Below, piece after piece: positions 1-8,990 of a stretch of 64,000 nt of DNA. The stretch is from Limnobaculum zhutongyuii (lineage in GTDB: Bacteria; Pseudomonadota; Gammaproteobacteria; Enterobacterales; Enterobacteriaceae). The number at the start of each line of letters is the position of its first letter. Position 1 is the stretch's first letter. The stretch covers positions 2,170,001 to 2,234,000 of the forward strand of contig NZ_CP034752.1 of assembly GCF_004295645.1 (NCBI RefSeq), read 5' to 3'. The position numbers were made by a program, and so were the translations under genes. The notes under the pieces are model-generated. The model was not told where the DNA came from. It searched no databases and saw only the letters and a program-made list of their open reading frames with translations.

Positions 1-949
1 AGGTACCAAAGAAAGTACCGGTCATCCACGATAGGCCAAAGATCCCCACTACGCCGATCAAACCAGACTTAAAGGTAGAACCTTCATGAAGTTTTTCCGG
101 CGCAATACGGCAAAAAATCATAATCAGGCTGGCAGTGGTTAACATCAGTATTTGCAAGGTGGTAGAAACCGACATCACTTCACCATGCCATTCTGGTCTC
201 ATCGCTTTAAAAGAACTTAAAATAACAATCAACAGTACGCCGACGGCAAAAATAGCCAGACCGATTTTAGCCTGAGTCGGATTGCCAATTTTTGCGGCTG
301 ACAACGTGGTTAAATCGAACTCTCCCGTCTGCTGACGCCGGGTAAATTCCTCATCATCAGACAACTCCGCGCCTTTTTTATACACAAACAGACAACCGGC
401 TAAGCAACCCAGCAACGTACCCGGCACCGTAATGGACAAAATATCCAATAACGTAATATTTAAAGAAGCTGCCTTTGCTAGCATTCCCACCACAACGGCG
501 CTAATCGGGCTGGCAACCAGTGCCATATTGGCCGCAATCACCGACATGGACATGGCTCTTTCCGGACGGACTCTGGCATCGGTAGCTATTTCCGCAATCA
601 CCGGATAAACCGAGAAAGCAATATAGGATGTACCACACATGATGGTGAAGATATAACAGACAAATGGACCTAAAAAAGTAATCGCATTGGGTTTGGTGCG
701 CAGCATTTTCTCCGCCAGTGATACCAGAAGGTCAAGCCCTCCCGCGGCTTGAAGAATGGTGATGCAGGTAATAACCGAAATAATAATCAGCATTACACTC
801 ACCGGCGGCGAGTCAGGCTCCAGATGAAACAGAAATGCCAGTACGAACAACCCCATTCCCCCGGCAGCACCCAGCCCTATTCCACCAATTTTTCCACCAA
901 TAGCTATACATAACAACACGACAGCGAGTTGCACTAAAAAGAGATCCAT
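1..949 (-). CDS. Anaerobic C4-dicarboxylate transporter, DcuA/DcuB family (3' end outside window)
   Basis: About 316 codons are present, beginning at the ATG complementary to 947-949 (MDLFLVQLAVVLL) and running off the left edge, so the C-terminal third or so is missing (family length about 430-445). The N-terminal GGKIGGIGLGAAGG stretch and the later SPISAVVVGML segment match DcuA/DcuB rather than DcuC. Several hydrophobic segments are visible. The family exchanges fumarate, malate or aspartate for succinate across the inner membrane during anaerobic growth. An FNR-like site lies about 110 bases upstream, which fits anaerobic induction. Family membership is secure; which Dcu paralogue it is cannot be told. 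Confidence 0.88.
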   Translation of the reverse strand, partial: MDLFLVQLAVVLLCIAIGGKIGGIGLGAAGGMGLFVLAFLFHLEPDSPPVSVMLIIISVITCITILQAAGGLDLLVSLAEKMLRTKPNAITFLGPFVCYIFTIMCGTSYIAFSVYPVIAEIATDARVRPERAMSMSVIAANMALVASPISAVVVGMLAKAASLNITLLDILSITVPGTLLGCLAGCLFVYKKGAELSDDEEFTRRQQTGEFDLTTLSAAKIGNPTQAKIGLAIFAVGVLLIVILSSFKAMRPEWHGEVMSVSTTLQILMLTTASLIMIFCRIAPEKLHEGSTFKSGLIGVVGIFGLSWMTGTFFGT

Positions 950-1061
950 CTGTATCACCTTATCGTTATTATTTGCAGAGATAAGAAATCAAAAACATTC
1001 TGCATAATGTATTAAGTTATTTAAATTGTCAGCTGCATTTAAGCTGTTTAATTAATCAACA

Positions 1062-1075
1062 TTGATATAAATCAT
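1062..1075. promoter_or_regulatory. FNR-like binding site
   Basis: TTGATATAAATCAT matches the FNR/CRP-fold consensus TTGAT-N4-ATCAA at nine of ten specified positions. Its centre is about 120 bases upstream of the leftward dcu-type start. With the usual -41.5 spacing the transcript would start near 1027, and a TTAAAT on the minus strand near 1037-1042 could serve as the -10 element. Anaerobic activation by FNR is known for dcu genes; use of this site is inferred. Confidence 0.45.
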
Positions 1076-1613
1076 GAGAGTAAACTGACATCTCATTATT
1101 CCGCCAGCGTTTCTGTTTGTCCGTAATTACATAATTAATCTTAGACTATGTTTGCATTTGAAATCACAACCGCCAAAGTCCATTGATTAAAAAACACAGC
1201 CAGGACAATGCGTTAAGATTTCCTCACTATAAGCCACGGTATTGTTTTTAAAGAAAAAATACCAATAAATAAAAAAGGATAAATTTTTATTTCATCTGAA
1301 GTGGTTAATTATTAATGGATTGAATAATTAGAAAAATCCAATCAATATAAAACGATAAATTAATTATTATCTATTCAAACTGCATAAATAAACAGCCTGC
1401 TAACTATTTCTCTGATTTGTTTAATAAACACACTATGACGCTTTATTTTTATACTTTTCATTTAAGCCAATGAACGATGATAAACGCTATTCAGATTATC
1501 GTTGGTCCTGACAAATAAACTGAAGTCATGCTCCTGAGGCAATATCTGAAACATGATTGCTGTATAGCTTGCCAAATCTTTGTTATCTCACCAGCAATTA
1601 TGCTTTCACTGCT

Positions 1614-1643
1614 TTGACTAGCGGCTTTTCCTGCGATTATATT
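1614..1643 (+). promoter_or_regulatory. Sigma-70 promoter for the MocR gene
   Basis: A -35 box TTGACT (1614-1619) and a -10 box TATATT (1638-1643) are separated by 18 bases. They lie 51 bases upstream of the MocR start, which itself has a good ribosome site (AAGGAG at 1681-1686). Confidence 0.5.
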
Positions 1644-1693
1644 GGTTACAACCCATTGCCTTAGCTATCTGCCGCTGAACAAGGAGTAAGCTC

Positions 1694-3076
1694 ATGTTAA
1701 CGCCTATCGATCAGAAGGCAGGTACCCCGCTCTATTTTCAGGTAGCCAGCAGTATTAAGAAATATTTAGAAAATTACCCTGCCGGTCATAAGCTCCCTTC
1801 CCAACGCGCTATCGCCCTGAAACTAAACGTCAGTAAAACTACGGTGGTTGAAGCCTTTAATCTGTTGCAGGATGAAGAGGTGATTAGCATTCGGGAAAAG
1901 TCACGGGCGATCTCCACCTTACGTGCTCAGGGTATCGACTGGCAATTATTGATTCAGAAAGCCTGTCATTCGCGTATGCAGGATGATGTTCAATACTCTT
2001 CTGCCCGTTCTTACAGTAAGAGTATGCTGCTGTGGCCAGGCATGGATTTCTCACCGCAGATGCCGTTAATGGCGGTTTCTGATGCGGTCTCCCGCCGTAT
2101 CGCCAGTAAAGACTTAATGAATTATGACGATATCGGGTTTCATCAACTGCGGGAATTACTGGCAAGTCACTTAAAAAACACCCTGGCCATTGATTGCTCA
2201 CCAGAAGAGATTGTTATCACCAGCGGCATTTCTAATGCGCTGTATATTATTTCTTCCACCTTTTTTAGCCGTTTATCACCGGTAGTCTATGAATCACCGG
2301 GCTATTACGAGCCGATTTTAACCAGTTTAGGGGCTTCAGCCATTCCTTTACCCATGTGCGCAGGCGGAATCAGCACTGACAGCCTGCAAAAAGTATTAAC
2401 CAAAAATCGCTACGCTTTTTTCCTGACCACGCCACTGTGCCACTGGCCAACCTGCCATATGACCGATGAACAAAACAAACGTGCACAATATGAGATTTGT
2501 CGCACCAACGATAATCCGATTATCGAAGTCGATGCCATGCGTGGACTATTTGATGCACCACTTCCCATGCGTTCCTATTCCGGCAGCGCTTCCAATGTTA
2601 TTTATGTGGGTACTTTTACCAACACCATTGGGCACAGCATGCGTCTTGCCTGGATTGTGGCGCCGCGCAATACGGTAAAACGGCTGCTGGAAGTGAAGTC
2701 TCAGGTTGAACCAAGAGTCAGTACGCTGATTCAAATTTATGCGGAAGAGATGCTGCGCAGCGGTGCTTATGAGCAATTTTTATCAGAATTGAAAGCCAAA
2801 GTTCGACAACAAAATGAAGGCGTAGAAAATATTTTATCGACTCATCTGGCAGGAAAAGCCAACTGGCATGGAATGCCGAGTATCAGCCGATTAATTACCT
2901 TTCCAACCCCACTCAATGAAAGAAGCATCATCAAAATGCAGGGACAACAAATCAGTTTACTTCCGCTGCAAACGCTGGATAAAAACTTTGCCAACTCACT
3001 CTATATGTATTGTGCGGCAGACTCTTTATCCAGCATTGAAACCCTGATTGCTAAACTTAGCGCTTTAACCAATTAA
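1694..3076 (+). CDS. MocR/GntR-type transcriptional regulator with degenerate aminotransferase-like domain
   Basis: The 460-residue protein has an N-terminal GntR winged helix (residues about 10-75, with LPSQRAIALKLNVSKTTV) and a C-terminal class-I aminotransferase-like domain (about 110-455), the MocR architecture. In normal MocR proteins a GxFSKxL motif supplies the lysine that holds PLP. Here the equivalent segment is GTFTNTIGHSMRLAW, with Asn310 in the lysine position, and the usual EDDYDxE motif has become EVDAMRGLF. The domain is therefore unlikely to form a PLP Schiff base and may bind another ligand. The gene converges on the adjacent operon, with stops overlapping by four bases, and is the obvious candidate regulator for it. 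Start ATG 1694 is backed by AAGGAG seven bases upstream. Confidence 0.85.
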   Translation: MLTPIDQKAGTPLYFQVASSIKKYLENYPAGHKLPSQRAIALKLNVSKTTVVEAFNLLQDEEVISIREKSRAISTLRAQGIDWQLLIQKACHSRMQDDVQYSSARSYSKSMLLWPGMDFSPQMPLMAVSDAVSRRIASKDLMNYDDIGFHQLRELLASHLKNTLAIDCSPEEIVITSGISNALYIISSTFFSRLSPVVYESPGYYEPILTSLGASAIPLPMCAGGISTDSLQKVLTKNRYAFFLTTPLCHWPTCHMTDEQNKRAQYEICRTNDNPIIEVDAMRGLFDAPLPMRSYSGSASNVIYVGTFTNTIGHSMRLAWIVAPRNTVKRLLEVKSQVEPRVSTLIQIYAEEMLRSGAYEQFLSELKAKVRQQNEGVENILSTHLAGKANWHGMPSISRLITFPTPLNERSIIKMQGQQISLLPLQTLDKNFANSLYMYCAADSLSSIETLIAKLSALTN

Positions 3077-4491
3077 CAGGCTTCAGCCTCGGTCACTTCA
3101 GCTTTGAGTAACGCTATTTTCTTCTCTTTGCGAATGCGTTTCTCTTCGGCAATAGCAACAATCGATAATAAAACAATCCCCGCAAACACACAGCAGTAGA
3201 AAATCACAAAAATGTCATGCCAGCCGTGAAGCGTCGTATTAAAGAATTTAACGCCGGGCTTCTCAGGGTCAGCAATCATCGCCAGATAGACTTTAGCAAT
3301 GGAGTCACCCAGTAAATAGGCAAATACCCCCGACAGTCCGGTCGTTACGCTAACGGCATTTTTAGGCACAAAGTCCACCAGCGAGATGGTAATCATTAAT
3401 TGAGGCCCAAAAATCAGTAACCCAAGCGCCGCCAGAGAAGCATTGATCATAAATACCGAAGTGGCGTAGCGATAGCTGAGTAAGGCAAAAATAATCAATA
3501 CAAAGCAGCCTACCGCCACAATCGCCCGCCGTCCCTTCAGTAAGTCCGAAACATATCCCCACAATAAGCTGGCCACCAATGCCCCCATTTCAAAATAGAG
3601 GATAGTATTGACCATATCACTACCGCTCCAGTTGAAGTGCTCGGCCACGTACAAAGGAGCCCAGTTATCGACACCAATACGAATGATATAAACAAAGATA
3701 TTCGACAGGCAGAGGATCCAGACAAAGGGGTTTAGCAGAACGTGTCTTTTCACGATGGTCCATTTGCTTTCACTGTTTTCCTGATCCACCTCGGCTACCG
3801 GTTCATCAAAGATCTCTTCCGCCCGATTCCAGCCCAGTTCTCTGGGGTCTCCTTTACCGAGATAAAAAGTCAGCACCGCAATGGCTAACGCAATGAAGGA
3901 AGGGAAAATAAACATGCCCACCACATTACCATCAAAGAATACATTCGCTCCCCAGAGGGCCAGTACTCCGGCTAAACCACCACCGACGTTATGTGACATA
4001 TTCCATAAGCCGAGAAAACGTCCGCGTTTTTCTTTTGGTGTCCAACGCGTCAACGTTGAATAGGATGCCGGACCACCAGAGGTTTGAAACAGGCCGTTAA
4101 GCCCCCACAGCGTCATCAGAATGCCAATAGGTGAACCAAAATGGCTCATGACCAGCCCCATTGCCATCACTGACAGAGCCGAGAGCCCTAATAAAAATGC
4201 CAGAAACTTTTTGGTATTTTTTCCATCAATATAAAATCCGACCAGAGCTTTACAGCCGCCATAGGTAATCGAAAAGCTCAGCCCTATCAGGCCAAGCTCC
4301 GTGGTTGTCATATCCAGTTGTTCTTTTAATAAAGGTCCGGCAACTTTAAAGTTGTTACGGATAAGATACATAGCCATATAGCCTAAAAATACCGCCAGAA
4401 AGGCTTTCAGGAATTGAACTCCCCACTGGCGGCGCTGTTGGGCAAGGCTAATTGAAGGATTGGAATAGTTCTTTAGCTCAAAAAAAGTCAT
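3073..4491 (-). CDS. UhpT-like organophosphate:phosphate antiporter (MFS, OPA family)
   Basis: The 472-residue inner-membrane protein has about twelve hydrophobic segments and resembles E. coli UhpT along its whole length. Visible matches are MYLIRNNF (UhpT Arg46 region), KRGRFLGLWNMSHNVGG (the OPA signature) and YIIRIGVDNW (UhpT Arg275 region), so both substrate-binding arginines are kept. The family imports a sugar phosphate in exchange for inorganic phosphate. It is the last gene of the leftward operon, 23 bases after the dehydrogenase, with GAGGA upstream of its ATG. No uhpABC regulators are near, and with these neighbours the substrate is probably not plain glucose-6-phosphate but another sugar or polyol phosphate. 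That substrate assignment is inference. Confidence 0.85.
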   Translation of the reverse strand: MTFFELKNYSNPSISLAQQRRQWGVQFLKAFLAVFLGYMAMYLIRNNFKVAGPLLKEQLDMTTTELGLIGLSFSITYGGCKALVGFYIDGKNTKKFLAFLLGLSALSVMAMGLVMSHFGSPIGILMTLWGLNGLFQTSGGPASYSTLTRWTPKEKRGRFLGLWNMSHNVGGGLAGVLALWGANVFFDGNVVGMFIFPSFIALAIAVLTFYLGKGDPRELGWNRAEEIFDEPVAEVDQENSESKWTIVKRHVLLNPFVWILCLSNIFVYIIRIGVDNWAPLYVAEHFNWSGSDMVNTILYFEMGALVASLLWGYVSDLLKGRRAIVAVGCFVLIIFALLSYRYATSVFMINASLAALGLLIFGPQLMITISLVDFVPKNAVSVTTGLSGVFAYLLGDSIAKVYLAMIADPEKPGVKFFNTTLHGWHDIFVIFYCCVFAGIVLLSIVAIAEEKRIRKEKKIALLKAEVTEAEAC

Positions 4492-4514
4492 ACGATGTTC
4501 CTCGTATTTTGTTA

Positions 4515-5564
4515 TTACATTTTTATAATGACTTTGTTGTAAGAGACAACTCGTTTCTTCATGTCCTTAACAAAGATGGGAAGATCTTCAAGCTTTATGG
4601 TGTGGGTAATTAGTGGTTGCATAACTAATGAACCATTCTGGATATAGTCAATAATGGCAAACCACTCCCGTCCGGGGAATGGTGCTGAAAACGAGTTCCA
4701 GGCCCCCAGAAGCGTCAGCTCATTACGAATAATGTGTTCAAAAACATGAGGAGGAATGGTGACATCCGCATGTGCCGTGCCCAAATACAGCACTTTGCCG
4801 TGCTTTTGGGTTACTTCCAGCGCCTGAACCTGTGTGGCCGCTACCCCTGCCGTTTCAATGGTGATATCAACCGCACCACTGGCCAGAATCGCTTTCACTG
4901 CATCATCGGTTTTACTGTTAATCACCTGAGTCGCACCAACCTGCTGAGCCAGCGCCAGTTTATCTTCAGCAATGTCGGTAACGATAATGCGGGTCGCTCC
5001 TAAGATGCGGGCAAACTGAATAGCAAAAAGCCCCAGCGCACCACAACCTAATACCGCTACGCTATCTCCGGCTTTAATACCGGCACGCATTACACCGTGA
5101 AGTGTCACTGCCGCAGGTTCCACCATCGCACCATGTTCATAGCTGATATTGTCCGACAGCCTGACTAAATTTCTTTCCGGCGCGGCGACATATTCAGCAA
5201 ACCCACCGTCGGTACGGGAACCCAGATAGTTGTAATTGTTGCATTGACCATAATGGCCCTGTTGGCAAAAATCACAGCTAAAGCAAGGCAAAATGGGTGC
5301 TACCGCTACCCGGTCTCCTGGTGAAAACTTAGTGACATTGCGTCCGATGGCGGCGATAACGCCGCTAAACTCGTGCCCCGGAATGGTTGGAAAACGATAG
5401 GTTCCCGTTACCATTACTCGATCAAGGTCTGAACCGCAGATCCCTGCGGCTTTAACCTGAATCAGAACTTCATCCTCCTTGCAACCAGGGACTGGCACAT
5501 CTTGTACCCGTAAATCGGCAGGAGCGTGCAATACCGCAGCTTTCATTGTTGATACCGTCATCAT
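4515..5564 (-). CDS. Zinc-dependent polyol(-phosphate) dehydrogenase, GatD-like
   Basis: This 349-residue medium-chain dehydrogenase/reductase carries catalytic-zinc residues in GICGSDLDR and GHEFSG, a four-cysteine structural zinc site (CFSCDFCQQGHYGQC) and an NAD-binding glycine motif (VLGCGALGLFAIQFA). It resembles galactitol-1-phosphate 5-dehydrogenase GatD, including YLGSRTDGGFAEY and a C-terminal LGAWNSFSAPFPGREW. The start overlaps the preceding stop as TGATG, which implies translational coupling; the second ATG (5561) has better spacing from GGAGGA. In this operon it probably oxidises a phosphorylated polyol delivered by the UhpT-like carrier. The exact substrate is unknown. Confidence 0.82.
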   Translation of the reverse strand: MMTVSTMKAAVLHAPADLRVQDVPVPGCKEDEVLIQVKAAGICGSDLDRVMVTGTYRFPTIPGHEFSGVIAAIGRNVTKFSPGDRVAVAPILPCFSCDFCQQGHYGQCNNYNYLGSRTDGGFAEYVAAPERNLVRLSDNISYEHGAMVEPAAVTLHGVMRAGIKAGDSVAVLGCGALGLFAIQFARILGATRIIVTDIAEDKLALAQQVGATQVINSKTDDAVKAILASGAVDITIETAGVAATQVQALEVTQKHGKVLYLGTAHADVTIPPHVFEHIIRNELTLLGAWNSFSAPFPGREWFAIIDYIQNGSLVMQPLITHTIKLEDLPIFVKDMKKRVVSYNKVIIKM

Positions 5565-6610
5565 CAGTCCTCCACCACCAGCGTTTTCATGCCCTGACCA
5601 GAAAGCGCATATTCAAAAGCCTGATTGATTTCAGCCACATTGAAACGTGCCGTTGCCAAAGGTAATAACTGCAATTTTCCGGAAGCAACCAGCGCCATTG
5701 ACTCACAATAATCATTGATACTCGAGCCGGTGGTACCCAGTACCGTAAGCTCCTTGTAATGAATCAGGTTGGTGTTTAATGGAACAATCTCTTTACCTTT
5801 TGGCATTCCGCCAAAAAGATTGATTCGGCCGTGAGTGGCGGCAATTTCCATCGAGAGGGTTTGAATTTCAGGAATTGAGCAGGCAGTAATAATGACTGAA
5901 GCACCTTCGCCGTCAGTTTCTCGCAGCACGGCCTGTTTTAGATCTTCACGAGCTGAATTAACCGTAACATCCACACCCAGTTTTGCCATCTCTTCCAGAC
6001 GGTTATCCTGAACGTCGGCAACAATGATTTTTGACGCGCCGGCTAATTGACTCATCAACACATGACAGGCACCAATCGGTCCGGCACCAATAATCACCAC
6101 GCTGTCACCGGGTTTAATATTTAACGCTTTATAAGAGTGATAAGCGCAGGAGAATGGCTCAACCATCGCCGCTTCTTCGTAACTGATATGGCCAGGGATG
6201 ATAACCACGTTTCCGCGCTGTATCGCCTGTGCCGGTACTTTGACATAGTCCTGAAAACCACCGTCATAGCTAATACCGAACGCTTCATAAGTTGGACAAA
6301 GCTGGGTATAGCCTTTACGACACATAGCGCAGGAGCCGCAGCCAATATTTGGCGGTAACGCAACGCGCATTCCCACTTTGAACTGACTGACATGGCGACC
6401 AACCTGCACCACTTCTCCGGCAATTTCATGGCCTAATACGCGTTTGGTTCCGGTTGGAATTTTAAAGTGGCCAAACTTAAGAATACGCAGATCGGTGCCA
6501 CATATGGCGCTGGCCTTCATTTTAATCACCAGTTCATCAGAACCAGCTTCCGGTATGGATTGACTCTCTACACGGATATCACCAACACCGTGGAAATAAG
6601 CGGCTTTCAT
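5564..6610 (-). CDS. Zinc-dependent alcohol/polyol dehydrogenase
   Basis: This is a second medium-chain dehydrogenase (348 residues from ATG 6610), with AICGTDLR and GHEIAGEV for catalytic zinc, a four-cysteine lobe (GCGSCAMCRKGYTQLC) and the nucleotide motif GAGPIGACHVL. It is related to the preceding dehydrogenase but clearly divergent, so the two are not a recent duplication and may act on successive intermediates or different epimers. I prefer ATG 6610 over ATG 6622, because GAGG sits six bases before it and the family starts MKAA. Its TGA overlaps the ATG of the next gene. It resembles sorbitol/iditol and threonine dehydrogenases; the substrate is unknown. Confidence 0.8.
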   Translation of the reverse strand: MKAAYFHGVGDIRVESQSIPEAGSDELVIKMKASAICGTDLRILKFGHFKIPTGTKRVLGHEIAGEVVQVGRHVSQFKVGMRVALPPNIGCGSCAMCRKGYTQLCPTYEAFGISYDGGFQDYVKVPAQAIQRGNVVIIPGHISYEEAAMVEPFSCAYHSYKALNIKPGDSVVIIGAGPIGACHVLMSQLAGASKIIVADVQDNRLEEMAKLGVDVTVNSAREDLKQAVLRETDGEGASVIITACSIPEIQTLSMEIAATHGRINLFGGMPKGKEIVPLNTNLIHYKELTVLGTTGSSINDYCESMALVASGKLQLLPLATARFNVAEINQAFEYALSGQGMKTLVVED

Positions 6611-6625
6611 ATTGGGCCTCATTAA

Positions 6626-7438
6626 TTACAAATATTGTGGAATAATATGGGTTAAGGCGTATGCCACTCCGTCATCGTCATTACCCGGAACAATGTGGTC
6701 GGCTACGTCCTTCACTTGTTGAAACGCATTTCCCATGGCAATGGCGACGCCAGCCTGAGATAAAATTTCAATATCGTTATCACTGTCACCAATGGCGGCG
6801 ACTTCATGCAGCGCAATACCGAGATGGGCGCAAAGACGTAGTAGCGCATCGCCTTTATTTAGCCCTTTCGGCAAAATTTCAAAATAGTTGGGATAGGAAG
6901 AGACCAGAATGATGGACTCCAGAGAAGCAAGACGCTCACGCATCAGCTGTTGCTTATTGATGTCTTTGCATACCACAAACATTTTTACCGCGCCCAGATC
7001 GTTGACCTGAGAAAATGGCAGAATGGATGAGGCAAATCGCCGGATATATTCGGCTTTCATTCCTGAAGCACTCATGTCGTTTAACCAGTGCTGGCGGGTA
7101 TAAACGGAGGTGTGACTGTATATCTGATAGAACACCCCCAGTTCATCGAGAATATCGGCCAGCGCCTGCGCTGTCGCCAGGTCCAATGTTCTCTGGTAAA
7201 TGGTTTCCCGGGTCTGCAGATTCACGGTTTGAGCCCCGTTCATCCCCATGAAGTAGTTAGTCGCCCCAATGCCTTCAACGGCAAATTGCGCTTCACTTAA
7301 CATTCTTCCGGTTGCGACCACTGGCAATATCCCCTGCTGTTTTAAGTGGATAAATGCATTTACCGAAGCCTGAGTCAGTCGATCAGTTGATGTCAGCAGC
7401 GTGCCATCCAGATCGGTGACCACCATTTTTAACGACAT
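6626..7438 (-). CDS. Cof-type HAD-IIB sugar-phosphate phosphatase
   Basis: The protein has 270 residues. Motif I is TDLDGTLL (nucleophile Asp9, acid/base Asp11), and motif IV is AAIGDSDNDIEIL, with a cap domain between, as in the Cof/YidA subfamily that dephosphorylates sugar phosphates and phosphorylated cofactors. The start at 7438 is chosen because an upstream in-frame extension would run into the preceding deoC gene. It lies between deoC (13 bases) and a dehydrogenase (15 bases) in one operon. A likely job is removing phosphate from a pathway intermediate or from a toxic dead-end product. Confidence 0.82.
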   Translation of the reverse strand: MSLKMVVTDLDGTLLTSTDRLTQASVNAFIHLKQQGILPVVATGRMLSEAQFAVEGIGATNYFMGMNGAQTVNLQTRETIYQRTLDLATAQALADILDELGVFYQIYSHTSVYTRQHWLNDMSASGMKAEYIRRFASSILPFSQVNDLGAVKMFVVCKDINKQQLMRERLASLESIILVSSYPNYFEILPKGLNKGDALLRLCAHLGIALHEVAAIGDSDNDIEILSQAGVAIAMGNAFQQVKDVADHIVPGNDDDGVAYALTHIIPQYL

Positions 7439-7451
7439 GAGTGACTCCTTA

Positions 7452-8135
7452 TTACGCGTACTGTCCGGCGTATTCCTCAACAATTTTGACGCTGTTCGAA
7501 CTTCCGATCCGTTCAGCACCTGCTTCGATCATGGCCAGACAGGTTTTCAGATCGCGAACACCTCCAGAGGCTTTTACTTTGACGTCATCACCCACTGTGC
7601 GCTTCATCAGTGCCACATCTTCAACCGTAGCCCCTGCGGTACCAAAACCGGTTGAGGTTTTGATAAAGTCCGGTTTCACCCGTTTGGCAATTTCAGCCAC
7701 GCGCACAATCTCGTCTTTGGTTAAATAGCAGGTTTCAAAAATCACTTTGGAACACACGTTAGCTTTACGGCACAGGGCAACAATGGCCTTCATCTCTTCC
7801 TCGATATAGGCGTAATTACCCTCTTTCAGCTTGCCGATATTGATGACATAGTCGATTTCATCGGCACCTTCGATAATGGCGCGCTCGGTTTCGAAGCACT
7901 TCACCTCGATGGTGGTTTGACCTAAAGGAAAACTGATGGCTGCACCAACATGGACGTCGGTACCGGCTAACAGCGCTTTACAGGCGGCAACAGGAACTGA
8001 ATTAATTGCCACCATCATAAAGCCGTGCTGTTTCGCTTCAGAACACAGGATTTTGAAATCCTCTTCCGTGGCGAATGCCTTTAACTGGGTGTGATCAAAA
8101 TATTTTGCTAATTGCGCAGTAGTTAACTTTTTCAT
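7452..8135 (-). CDS. deoC: Deoxyribose-phosphate aldolase (DeoC, short type)
   Basis: The class I aldolase has 227 residues and the DeoC catalytic set: Asp95 in EIDYVIN, the Schiff-base Lys159 in FIKTSTGF and Lys188 in VKASGGVR. Known members split 2-deoxyribose-5-phosphate into acetaldehyde and glyceraldehyde-3-phosphate. It is shorter than E. coli DeoC (259 residues) and is not with deoABD, so it belongs to the short branch often found in dedicated catabolic operons. ATG 8135 is chosen by homology (MKKLTTAQLAKYFDHT) and by GGAGG upstream; a longer frame overlaps the SDR gene and is ignored. It probably makes the carbon-carbon cleavage step of this operon's pathway. Confidence 0.88.
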   Translation of the reverse strand: MKKLTTAQLAKYFDHTQLKAFATEEDFKILCSEAKQHGFMMVAINSVPVAACKALLAGTDVHVGAAISFPLGQTTIEVKCFETERAIIEGADEIDYVINIGKLKEGNYAYIEEEMKAIVALCRKANVCSKVIFETCYLTKDEIVRVAEIAKRVKPDFIKTSTGFGTAGATVEDVALMKRTVGDDVKVKASGGVRDLKTCLAMIEAGAERIGSSNSVKIVEEYAGQYA

Positions 8136-8145
8136 GGCGACCTCC

Positions 8146-8958
8146 CTACACTTCCATGCCATAACGATGAGCTTTGTGGGTTGGGTAGAACGCAACGGTT
8201 GGAACGGTAACATCCGGCGTTCTGGTGGCGATATACAGTGCAATTTCCGCCACGTTTTCCACATCAATACAGCTGTTGTAGATGCCTTCACGCAGCTCTT
8301 TCTCATCCAGCCAGCCATCGGTATGAACTACGCCACCGTCATAGGTGCCGGAGTCCAGAACTTCGGTCATTGGGGTTTTTACATGGGAAGGGTTAATCAC
8401 AGTCACGCCGATATTTTTATTCATGCCTTCCAGCAGAATATTTTTGCTTAGACCCATCATGCCGTGCTTGGATGCGCGATATGGGCTATGGCCCGGGCAA
8501 GAGGCCATTTTGGCGGAGGAGGAACCGATGTTCATAATGCGTCCACCGCTCGACTGTTTTTCCATTACCCGAAACGCTTCACGGCAGCACAGGAAAACGC
8601 CCGTCATGTTTGGCCCAATGGTTTTGTTCCACTCTTCCAGCGTAGTTTCTGAAATATGTGGCGAGAGCGAGTCACGTCCTGCGCTGTTTACCACCAGATC
8701 AATTTTGCCCCAACGGTCAACGGTACTTTTAAATGCCTGAATAACCTGCTGTTCTTCAACCACATCCACAACCATGGAGATAACATCAAAGCCTTGATTA
8801 AGCATTTCACCGGCGACCATCTTCAGGCGCGGTTCATCAATATCAAGCAAAGCAACTTTGCAGCCTTCTTTCGCATAAATTTTGGCAATCGCTTCACCAA
8901 TACCGGATGCTCCACCGGTTATTAGTGCCACTTTTCCTTCTAGTTTTCTGGTCATCAT
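8146..8958 (-). CDS. Short-chain dehydrogenase/reductase (classical SDR)
   Basis: The protein has up to 270 residues, with the NAD(P) motif TGGASGIG near residue 14, NSAG near residue 91, and the catalytic Ser and YRASK (YxxxK). An acidic residue after the second strand (LLDID) suggests NAD preference. It is the first gene of the six-gene leftward operon, ten bases before deoC. Two ATGs in tandem (8958 and 8955) follow GAGGA; 8955 has the better spacing. The C-terminus (HKAHRYGMEV) is not typical of well-known SDRs and I cannot name the substrate. Confidence 0.82.
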   Translation of the reverse strand: MMTRKLEGKVALITGGASGIGEAIAKIYAKEGCKVALLDIDEPRLKMVAGEMLNQGFDVISMVVDVVEEQQVIQAFKSTVDRWGKIDLVVNSAGRDSLSPHISETTLEEWNKTIGPNMTGVFLCCREAFRVMEKQSSGGRIMNIGSSSAKMASCPGHSPYRASKHGMMGLSKNILLEGMNKNIGVTVINPSHVKTPMTEVLDSGTYDGGVVHTDGWLDEKELREGIYNSCIDVENVAEIALYIATRTPDVTVPTVAFYPTHKAHRYGMEV

Positions 8959-8990
8959 GCTTCCTCATTATATTGGCTTTAGACATGTTC

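Larger units (their letters stand above)
950..1693. other. Intergenic region between dcu-type gene and MocR gene
   Basis: This is a 744-base, AT-rich divergent spacer without a credible gene. It holds an FNR-like site near the dcu side (1062-1075) and a sigma-70 promoter for the rightward regulator (1614-1643). I see no RNA gene or repeat in the rest. Confidence 0.6.

Noticed and set aside
8136..8318. 61-codon N-terminal extension of DeoC
   Set aside because: It lies inside the SDR gene in another frame; DeoC homology begins at MKKLTTAQLA and has its own GGAGG.
8304..8350. NikR-like GTATGA...TCATAG sequence
   Set aside because: It lies inside the SDR coding region and the half-site spacing is about 12 bases, not the 16 required for a nickel box.
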